A stretch of 18,734 nt of DNA from JBHIKY01 sp042139015. Its GTDB lineage: Bacteria; Bacillota; Bacilli; Bacillales; Marinococcaceae. The stretch is from the NCBI RefSeq assembly GCF_042139015.1, contig NZ_JBHIKY010000043.1, forward strand, positions 1-18,734, read 5' to 3'. This document shows positions 13,602 through 18,734 of this stretch, piece after piece. Position numbers and translations under genes: made by a program. The notes under the pieces were generated by a model that saw only the letters and a program-made list of their open reading frames with translations, did no database searches and was not told the origin of the DNA. Positions within the stretch are counted from its first letter, which is position 1. Each line of letters begins with the position of its first letter.

Positions 13602-15041
13602 ATGAGCAGGATTTCTGGAAAATGGCTGATTGTCATTTCGTTGTTAATGGGCACCTTTACGATGATTTTGAATAACAGCATGCTCAACCCTGCGCTGCCG
13701 CTTTTTATGGAGGTATTCGATTCGGACGCCGTCGCAGCCGGCTGGATCATTACCATTTTTATGGTGGCGATGGGGATGACAATGCCGGTGACAGGCTACT
13801 TAGGGGATAAATTCGGCAAGAAAAAAATATACTTAACCGGGCTTGCGGTATTCACGCTCGGCTCGTTTCTTGGTATTCTTTCCTGGTCTCTCGGATCCCT
13901 AATTTTTTTTCGGGCGGTCCAGGGCATCGGCGGCGGGATGATGATGCCGCTTTCGATGGCTTTGATTTTTGAAGCATTCCCCCGGAAAGAGCGGGGACTT
14001 GCTACCGGTGTGTGGGGAATTGCAGCGATGATGGCGCCAACGATCGGACCGACAATCGGGGGACTCATCGTAGAATTCTCAAGCTGGCACTACTTATTTA
14101 TTGTAAACCTGCCGTTTGGGACGGCTGCCTTTTTGTTTGCGCTGAAGTATTTAAAGGATACGGGGACAAAACCCGGCATCCGCTTTGACCGCTCGGGCTT
14201 TCTGCTAGTGACTGCCGGCGTGGGCTCCGTGCTGTTTGCATTGGGCCGAATCTCAGAGCTCTCCCATCTCGTTCAACCGCTTAATCTTCTGTTGATTTTT
14301 ACCGGACTGACAGCACTCTATCTCTTTGGAAAGGTCGAAAAGAAAGTGGAGCAGCCGCTTCTCGACCTTTCGATTTTCCGGATTGGTGCCTATTCGCTCA
14401 GTGTGTATATCGCAGGACTTTCTAGTGTCGGATTATTCGCTGGAATATTCTTGATTCCGCTGCTCGTGCAATCTGTCTATGGATATGGAGCGATTATGAC
14501 AGGTCTCGTGTTTCTGCCGACCGCACTGATGAGCGGCATTTTCATGAACATCGGCGGAAGGCTGCTGGACAAAGGAAAGGCAACACTCGTAGTGACAGCA
14601 GGAGTACTTCTCTTAGGCTCTGGAACGATCGCGCTCTCGTTCATTTCCATCGAAACCGCACTCGTATGGGTGTTTATCTGGATGGCTCTGCGCGGGATGG
14701 GAATGGGAATGGCCAGCATGCCGGCAACGACCGCCGGTATTAACTCAATACCAGAGGAGGATGTCTCACGCGGATCCGCTATGAATAACGTGTTCCGGCA
14801 GATGAGCAACGCGCTCGGAATCGTATGTGTGTCGGTATACTTTGAAGTAAGACGCACCCAGCTCTTTGCGGCTCAGGCTTCTATGGAGGAAGCGAGCTTT
14901 CAGGCGATCACCGAAAGCTTTTTCATCGTCGGGCTTATTACCATACTTTCCATTCCGGCTGCATTTTTCCTTGGACAAAAGGCGAAGGCCGCCCAGAGTC
15001 AGCTTGAGGTCATAGAAAAAGAAGCCAGATCCCGTTTATAA
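13602..15041 (+). CDS. MFS multidrug-type exporter (DHA2 / EmrB-QacA family, 14 TM)
   Basis: This 479-residue integral membrane protein is probably a proton-driven drug exporter. It has the length of 14-helix DHA2 transporters. Motif A is GYLGDKFGKKK (residues 65-75) and the antiporter motif C is GPTIGGLIVEFSSWHYLF; RAVQGIGGGMMMP is the motif B region. In helix 1 the segment NNSMLNPALP replaces the more usual D-x-T-x-x-N-x-A-L-P, so the acidic residue found there in many DHA2 exporters is missing. The ATG at 13602 follows GGTGAGGAG. It sits between tatC and the ydiK-ydiL pair, flanked on both sides by terminators, so it is a single-gene unit. The substrate cannot be predicted. Confidence 0.87.
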   Translation: MSRISGKWLIVISLLMGTFTMILNNSMLNPALPLFMEVFDSDAVAAGWIITIFMVAMGMTMPVTGYLGDKFGKKKIYLTGLAVFTLGSFLGILSWSLGSLIFFRAVQGIGGGMMMPLSMALIFEAFPRKERGLATGVWGIAAMMAPTIGPTIGGLIVEFSSWHYLFIVNLPFGTAAFLFALKYLKDTGTKPGIRFDRSGFLLVTAGVGSVLFALGRISELSHLVQPLNLLLIFTGLTALYLFGKVEKKVEQPLLDLSIFRIGAYSLSVYIAGLSSVGLFAGIFLIPLLVQSVYGYGAIMTGLVFLPTALMSGIFMNIGGRLLDKGKATLVVTAGVLLLGSGTIALSFISIETALVWVFIWMALRGMGMGMASMPATTAGINSIPEEDVSRGSAMNNVFRQMSNALGIVCVSVYFEVRRTQLFAAQASMEEASFQAITESFFIVGLITILSIPAAFFLGQKAKAAQSQLEVIEKEARSRL

Positions 15042-15074
15042 AACAGGAGCTGGCTTCAATACGTTTTATTTTTT
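15016..15074. terminator. Bidirectional terminator between MFS gene and ydiK
   Basis: GAAGCCAG (15021-15028) pairs with CTGGCTTC (15050-15057); inside it TCC-GTTT pairs with AAAC-GGA around ATA, with two mismatches. Plus-strand TTTTATTTTTT follows, and on the minus strand the other flank reads TTTTT, so it can serve both convergent units. Confidence 0.8.
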
Positions 15075-15272
15075 ATTATTATCTTTTTTCTCGGCAGCAC
15101 TGCCGACACGGAAGTAACGAATGCCCATCATAATATCCACCGCGGCTACTGCCGCAAACACTACCGCCATCAAGCCCCACGATTCCGTGCTGACCTGCTG
15201 GATGGCAAGATAAATAAAAAGTCCGGCCAGGGCAAAGTAAATCATGCCGAGCAGGGAAGGTGACATCCTCAT
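15066..15272 (-). CDS. ydiK: Small membrane protein, YdiK-like
   Basis: This 68-residue protein has two hydrophobic segments (about residues 7-24 and 32-50) and a short basic tail ending EKKDNNKK. Size, two-helix layout and its place directly downstream of ydiL and near groES match YdiK of B. subtilis; the function is unknown. The ATG at 15272 has GGAGGT 9 bases upstream and overlaps the ydiL stop codon (ATGA), so the two genes are translated together. Family assignment rests mainly on position and size. Confidence 0.75.
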   Translation of the reverse strand: MRMSPSLLGMIYFALAGLFIYLAIQQVSTESWGLMAVVFAAVAAVDIMMGIRYFRVGSAAEKKDNNKK

Positions 15273-15994
15273 AAAAACAGACCTCCCAGTATCATTTGCA
15301 TTTTTTCAAATTCCTCCTGCATTTCCTGGAGCTTGTCGCCTAACAGCACCTGTACGATCACCGCGTATCCGTTCATGGCAACGTGAGCTGCAATCGGAAC
15401 GATAATCCGGCCGGTTTTTACATATAAAAAGGAAAATGTAAATCCGACAGCTGTATATATTAAGATATGCGTGAAATCAAAATGTACGAGTGCAAAGATG
15501 ACTGAGCTGAGTAAAGCAGAAATAAAGAAATTCAGCCGTTTATAAAAGGCACCGAAAATAACCTTCCGAAAAACAATTTCCTCTAATATTGGACCAATAA
15601 CGGCCACAACAACAGAGAATGCTGGTATCATCTTTACCATATCAAGAATTTCCTGTGTATTTTCCGAGCCAGGTTCAATTCCAAATAACGATGATTCAAT
15701 CGCAATCGCCCCAAACTGAGCGATAAAGGCAAGGAATATCCCGAAAATCGTCCATTTCACCGCATGGCCGCCGCTCGTTTTACGGAGCTTACGGTGGTGC
15801 CGGTAGGATTTTTTCCGCTCCGGAACGAGAAGCAGTAAAATCAGCAGGAGCGCGAGGATAAAGCTGATCATATTCCATAAAGCAAAGCTGAAGGCACGGT
15901 CAAATTCAAAATTCAACAGCACAGGCACGCCGATCAGACCTGAAAATTGCATGCCTATGTAAAAAATCAAGATCCACCAATAGCGTTTGTTCAA
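15269..15994 (-). CDS. ydiL: CPBP family intramembrane metalloprotease (YdiL-like)
   Basis: This 241-residue polytopic membrane protein of the CAAX protease / bacteriocin-processing (CPBP, Abi) family shows the family motifs EEIVFR (E138, E139, R143), FALVH (F167, H171) and AAHVAMN (H204, N208), which form the metal-type active site within the membrane. The N-terminal half carries three or four further hydrophobic segments and a basic loop (KKSYRHHRKLRK, residues 61-72). The start is a TTG at 15994, 10 bases after GAGGAG; no upstream ATG fits. Homologues act in prenyl-protein cleavage, bacteriocin self-immunity or signal proteolysis; the substrate here is unknown. Location next to groES matches B. 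subtilis ydiL. Confidence 0.85.
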   Translation of the reverse strand: MNKRYWWILIFYIGMQFSGLIGVPVLLNFEFDRAFSFALWNMISFILALLLILLLLVPERKKSYRHHRKLRKTSGGHAVKWTIFGIFLAFIAQFGAIAIESSLFGIEPGSENTQEILDMVKMIPAFSVVVAVIGPILEEIVFRKVIFGAFYKRLNFFISALLSSVIFALVHFDFTHILIYTAVGFTFSFLYVKTGRIIVPIAAHVAMNGYAVIVQVLLGDKLQEMQEEFEKMQMILGGLFL

Positions 15995-16058
15995 GTTCGG
16001 TCAACTCCTCAGGTATACGATCTTCTCTTGATGTGCGAAAAAGCCGCATGCAGTGAGT

Positions 16059-16067
16059 ATTGTATCA
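16059..16067 (-). promoter_or_regulatory. Extended -10 promoter element for ydiL-ydiK
   Basis: On the minus strand TGA-TACAAT (16067-16059) makes an extended -10 element, 65 bases upstream of the ydiL start. No good -35 hexamer is seen at 17 bases. The rest of the 370-base gap to groES, up to about 16230, shows no gene or clear site. Confidence 0.4.
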
Positions 16068-16237
16068 TAACGAAGACAGAAACGAGAATAAAAGCGGCAT
16101 GAACATCGTGTGAATAGAAAAAAATCTCTTCTATTTGTAAATTTAACGATTAAAGCTTCCATAAAGAGGGAACGTTTGACTGTGGGAATGCAAGAAAATG
16201 ATAACGCTATTTTTTTAAAAAAAATTTGCGCTTCCTC

Positions 16238-16266
16238 TTGCAAAAACCAGCAGGAATGATTATCAT
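16238..16266 (+). promoter_or_regulatory. Sigma-A promoter of groES-groEL
   Basis: TTGCAA (16238-16243) and TATCAT (16261-16266) are 17 bases apart. The predicted start near 16272 lies just before the CIRCE operator, the usual arrangement for HrcA-controlled genes. Confidence 0.75.
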
Positions 16267-16277
16267 AATAATTGGTG

Positions 16278-16304
16278 TTAGCACTCACCAGTACCGAGTG
16301 CTAA
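16278..16304. promoter_or_regulatory. CIRCE operator (HrcA binding site)
   Basis: TTAGCACTC-N9-GAGTGCTAA is a perfect match to the CIRCE inverted repeat. HrcA binds it and represses groESL until heat stress titrates GroEL away from HrcA. hrcA is not in the window. Confidence 0.98.
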
Positions 16305-16320
16305 TAAAGCAATAAAACGT

Positions 16321-16337
16321 CGGCGGCTCGTCCGCCG
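16321..16337 (+). other. GC-rich hairpin in the groES leader
   Basis: CGGCGG-ctcgt-CCGCCG would form a 6-bp all-GC stem in the groES mRNA leader, between CIRCE and the ribosome-binding site AAAGGAGG at 16348. There is no T run after it, so it is not a terminator. It may protect the 5' end of the message or modulate initiation. Confidence 0.5.
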
Positions 16338-16364
16338 CGCAAATATTAAAGGAGGGTGTTTACC

Positions 16365-16649
16365 TTGTTAAAGCCTCTTGGCGATCGTATCGTGATCGAA
16401 CAAATCCAGACAGAAGAAAAAACAACGAGCGGAATCGTACTTCCTGATTCTGCACAGGAGAAGCCGCAGGAAGGCAAAGTTATCTCAGTAGGAAACGGCC
16501 GTGTTTCTGATAACGGCGAACGCATTGCAATGGATGTAAATGCAGGAGACTCTGTTATCTTCTCAAAGTATGCAGGAACAGAAGTAAAATATGACGGAAA
16601 AGAATATCTAATTTTGCGTGAAAGCGATGTACTTGCAGTAATCGGTTAA
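16365..16649 (+). CDS. groES: Co-chaperonin GroES
   Basis: This 94-residue lid of the GroEL chaperonin forms a heptameric ring that closes the folding chamber. It begins LKPLGDRIVIE, with the mobile loop EEKTTSGIVLPDSAQEKPQEG (about residues 17-37) and the C-terminal KYAGTEVKYDGKEYLILRESDVLAVIG. The start is TTG at 16365: it gives the family length of 94, and AAAGGAGG stands 9 bases upstream. An in-frame GTG at 16356 lies immediately after the ribosome-binding site and would add three residues. Controlled by the sigma-A promoter and CIRCE; groEL follows after 56 bases, with a small hairpin in between. Confidence 0.97.
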   Translation: MLKPLGDRIVIEQIQTEEKTTSGIVLPDSAQEKPQEGKVISVGNGRVSDNGERIAMDVNAGDSVIFSKYAGTEVKYDGKEYLILRESDVLAVIG

Positions 16650-16656
16650 TCACATG

Positions 16657-16679
16657 ATGTTAGGGTACGTCCCTACATA
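16657..16679 (+). other. groES-groEL intercistronic hairpin
   Basis: ATGTTAGGG (16657-16665) pairs with CCCTACAT (16671-16678) around TACGT, with one bulged T. It lies before the groEL ribosome-binding site and has no T tract. It could adjust relative message stability of the two genes. Confidence 0.4.
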
Positions 16680-16705
16680 TTCTATTTTCTCAGGAGGTTG
16701 AAATT

Positions 16706-18355
16706 ATGGCTAAAGATATTAAGTTTCGCGAAGACGCCCGCCGCTCCATGCTGCGCGGTGTAGATGAACTGGCAAACGCTGTAAAAGTAACACTCGGACC
16801 AAAAGGACGTAACGTCGTTCTCGAAAAGAAATTCGGATCCCCTCTCATTACGAATGACGGTGTGACGATCGCAAAAGAAATCGAACTTGAAGACAACTTC
16901 GAAAACATGGGTGCACAGCTCGTATCAGAGGTTGCCAGCAAGACAAACGATATTGCCGGTGACGGTACAACAACGGCAACCGTTCTTGCTCAGGCAATGA
17001 TTCAGGAAGGCCTGAAAAACGTAACTTCCGGTGCAAACCCAATGGGTATCCGCAAAGGAATTGAAGAAGCTACAAAAGTGGCTGTCGAAGAGCTCCGCAA
17101 AATCTCGAAGCCGATCGAAAGCAGCGAATCTATCGCACAGGTAGCTTCTGTCTCTGCATCTGACCAGGAAGTCGGCCAGATCATTTCTGAAGCAATGCAG
17201 CGTGTCGGTAACGACGGCGTTATCACAGTAGAGGAGTCCCGCGGCCTCGAAACAGAACTGGAAGTCGTAGAAGGCATGCAGTTCGACCGCGGCTATGCGT
17301 CTCCATACATGGTGACCGATTCCGATAAAATGGTAGCAGAGCTCGATGATCCGTACATTCTGATTACCGACAAGAAGATCACTAACATCCAGGAAGTACT
17401 TCCTGTACTTGAGCAGGTGGTTCAGCAGAACAAGCCGATCCTCATCATTGCAGAGGATGTAGAAGGCGAAGCACTTGCGACACTCGTAGTCAACAAGCTG
17501 CGCGGTACATTCAACGCAGTAGCAGTGAAAGCACCTGGCTTCGGCGATCGTCGTAAAGCAATGCTAGAAGACATCGCAGCACTCACAGGCGGCCAGGTGA
17601 TCACAGAAGATCTCGGTCTTGACCTGAAATCCGCAACAATCGACCAGCTCGGACGCGCAGGCAAGGTTGTTGTTAATAAAGACGATACTACAGTAGTGGA
17701 AGGCTCCGGCGACCCGGCTAACATCTCTGCACGTGTCAGCCAGATCAAAGCACAGATCGAAGAAACTACTTCTGATTTCGACCGTGAAAAGTTGCAGGAA
17801 CGTCTTGCGAAGCTTTCCGGCGGCGTGGCAGTAGTCAAAGTCGGCGCTGCTTCCGAAACAGAAATGAAAGAGCGTAAGCTCCGCATCGAAGACGCCCTCA
17901 ACTCTACGCGTGCAGCAGTAGAAGAAGGCATCGTCTCCGGCGGTGGTACAGCTCTCATGAACGTTTACAAAACCGTTCAGGCTATCAATGCTGAAGGCGA
18001 CGCTGCAACAGGCGTTAACATCGTTCTTCGTGCTCTCGAAGAGCCGCTTCGCCAGATCGCACAAAACGCTGGCCTCGAAGGCTCTGTTATCGTAGAGCGC
18101 ATGAAAGGCGAGCAGATCGGAGTAGGCTTCAACGCTGCAACCGGCGAATGGGTGAACATGGTAGACGCAGGTATCGTCGACCCTACTAAAGTTACTCGTT
18201 CCGCACTCCAGAATGCAGCTTCCGTATCCGCAATGTTCCTCACCACTGAAGCAGTAATCGCTGACAAGCCTGATGAAGGCGACGGCGGCGGTGGCGGCGG
18301 TATGCCTGACATGGGCGGCATGGGCGGCATGGGTGGAATGGGCGGCATGATGTAA
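16706..18355 (+). CDS. groEL: Chaperonin GroEL (Hsp60)
   Basis: This 549-residue chaperonin subunit forms a 14-mer double ring with ATPase activity that folds proteins under GroES. It shows KVTLGPKGRNVVLEKKFG (residues about 28-45), the ATP-site NDIAGDGTTTATVLAQ (about 79-94), VEGMQFDRGY, GGTALMNVY and VDPTKVTRSALQNAASVA-type sequence, and the characteristic Gly/Met-rich tail (GGGGG, then repeated GGM). The ATG at 16706 follows AGGAGG. Codon use is more biased to C-ending codons than its neighbours, as expected of a highly expressed gene. It is transcribed with groES; no strong terminator follows, only a weak bulged hairpin at 18363-18393. Confidence 0.98.
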   Translation: MAKDIKFREDARRSMLRGVDELANAVKVTLGPKGRNVVLEKKFGSPLITNDGVTIAKEIELEDNFENMGAQLVSEVASKTNDIAGDGTTTATVLAQAMIQEGLKNVTSGANPMGIRKGIEEATKVAVEELRKISKPIESSESIAQVASVSASDQEVGQIISEAMQRVGNDGVITVEESRGLETELEVVEGMQFDRGYASPYMVTDSDKMVAELDDPYILITDKKITNIQEVLPVLEQVVQQNKPILIIAEDVEGEALATLVVNKLRGTFNAVAVKAPGFGDRRKAMLEDIAALTGGQVITEDLGLDLKSATIDQLGRAGKVVVNKDDTTVVEGSGDPANISARVSQIKAQIEETTSDFDREKLQERLAKLSGGVAVVKVGAASETEMKERKLRIEDALNSTRAAVEEGIVSGGGTALMNVYKTVQAINAEGDAATGVNIVLRALEEPLRQIAQNAGLEGSVIVERMKGEQIGVGFNAATGEWVNMVDAGIVDPTKVTRSALQNAASVSAMFLTTEAVIADKPDEGDGGGGGGMPDMGGMGGMGGMGGMM

Positions 18356-18420
18356 TCATCCGCTCAAAAACCCAATGAATCAAGGGGTTTGAGTCACTAA
18401 TATACTTGGAAAGTTGCCTG

Positions 18421-18439
18421 AGGGTAACGATAGGGTAAC
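18421..18439 (+). repeat. Direct repeat AGGGTAAC next to the recombinase remnant
   Basis: Two copies of AGGGTAAC (18421-18428 and 18432-18439) stand 11 bases apart, one helical turn, between the end of groEL and the end of the minus-strand recombinase remnant. Short direct repeats beside an integrase gene are often arm-type binding sites or parts of an attachment site. No second att copy can be seen in the window. Confidence 0.4.
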
Positions 18440-18462
18440 ATTTTCTGAGTGTTGGTCTAAAA

Positions 18463-18645
18463 TTAGAGGTTTTCCATTAGTTCTTTGAACTTTTGGGAAG
18501 CCTCTTTTTTCATATCTTTTGTTACATGCAGGTAAACATTTTTTGTCGTCGATTCGTCTTTATGCCCTAACCGCTCCATGATTTGCGAAAGACTTACTTC
18601 TGCCTCGGTGTCACCGTCAAGTCTTTTTGAACATATACTGCTCAT
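18463..18645 (-). pseudogene. Tyrosine recombinase (phage-type integrase), C-terminal remnant
   Basis: This minus-strand reading frame of 60 codons matches only the end of a phage/ICE-type tyrosine integrase. EAEVSLSQIMERLGHKDESTTKNVYLHVT contains the last catalytic stretch LGH...Y (His of LGHKD and the nucleophile Tyr of NVYLHVT), followed by the usual Lys-rich end KKEASQKFKELMENL. A full enzyme has about 370-390 residues. The catalytic domain's RxxH block and all upstream domains are absent. Homology seems to begin near 18610; upstream (higher coordinates) the sequence no longer resembles integrase. I see no ribosome-binding site for the nominal ATG at 18645, so I treat it as a decayed fragment. 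Confidence 0.75.
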
Positions 18646-18709
18646 TAATTTTGAACACTTTTCGCTTGAAACAAAGTTTCTCGATGTTTAATGCGGTGGC
18701 TGTTGCCAT
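18617..18709 (-). CDS. Short ORF overlapping the integrase breakpoint, unknown
   Basis: This minus-strand ORF of 30 residues begins MATATALNIEKLCFKRKV and ends at a TGA just past the apparent integrase break. GGAGG lies 12 bases before the ATG, farther than usual. It may be the start of another gene (a mobile-element protein is possible) that was truncated by the rearrangement that cut the integrase. I do not recognise it, and at this length it may be chance. Confidence 0.22.
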   Translation of the reverse strand: MATATALNIEKLCFKRKVFKINEQYMFKKT

Positions 18710-18734
18710 TTAAATGAATAACCTCCGAACGATG

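Noticed and set aside
16001..16288. Minus-strand reading frame of 95 codons upstream of ydiL
   Set aside because: It runs over the groES promoter and CIRCE operator and lacks a ribosome-binding site and any recognisable domain.
17422..18348. Minus-strand reading frames inside groEL (up to 178 codons)
   Set aside because: They are antisense shadows of the strongly codon-biased groEL gene, with no start signals of their own.
18363..18393. Terminator of groEL
   Set aside because: CTCAAA-CCC and GGG-TTTGAG can pair but with bulges on both sides and no T run afterwards, so I do not call it a terminator.

Overview
The window looks like chromosomal DNA of a low-to-medium-GC Firmicute of the Bacillaceae type. 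The evidence is strong AGGAGG ribosome-binding sites with frequent TTG/GTG starts, a perfect CIRCE operator before groESL, a Rex regulator close to the B. subtilis protein, TatAy/TatCy-type translocase genes, and a gene order from thiL to groEL that closely follows the B. subtilis ydi region (ydiA/thiL - ydiB/tsaE - ydiC/tsaB - ydiD/rimI - gcp/tsaD - ydiF - rex - tatAy - tatCy - ydiK - ydiL - groES - groEL). As I remember that order, moaC is missing between ydiF and rex, and an MFS exporter gene sits between tatC and ydiK. The species cannot be named from this stretch.

Left end (1-5580). The window opens on the last bases of a 23S rRNA, then a 5S rRNA and a strong terminator. From 317 to about 1240 runs a non-coding array of about 46 short units with a 20-21 nt period and a GGAAAC/GGATA core, itself arranged in higher-order copies. 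Next come a 5-oxoprolinase operon (pxpB-pxpA-pxpC) with a Cys/Met-metabolism PLP enzyme in the same transcription unit, a small membrane-protein gene on the minus strand, and a second, nearly identical 5S rRNA with its own promoter, followed at once by initiator tRNA-Met. The two 5S genes therefore form direct repeats around a block of about 5.1 kb that appears to have been placed between an rRNA operon and its usual tRNA/thiL neighbours.

Middle (5700-11850). thiL-tsaE-tsaB-rimI-tsaD form a tight operon: thiamine pyrophosphate synthesis, the t6A tRNA-modification proteins TsaE, TsaB and TsaD, and a ribosomal-protein-type acetyltransferase. An ABC-F ATPase gene runs towards it from the other side. 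The intergenic space between them carries a cluster of eight DnaA-box-like 9-mers, all in one orientation. A similar cluster is known at gcp in B. subtilis.

Right end (11850-18734). rex-tatA-tatC (redox sensing, minimal Tat export) is followed by a terminator, a 14-TM-type MFS exporter, a convergent ydiK-ydiL pair, and the CIRCE-controlled groES-groEL operon. Beyond groEL lies the C-terminal remnant of a tyrosine recombinase with a direct repeat nearby, suggesting a decayed integrated element.

Most of the coding content is housekeeping. The most unusual items are the 20-nt periodic array, the 5S-flanked block and the DnaA-box cluster.
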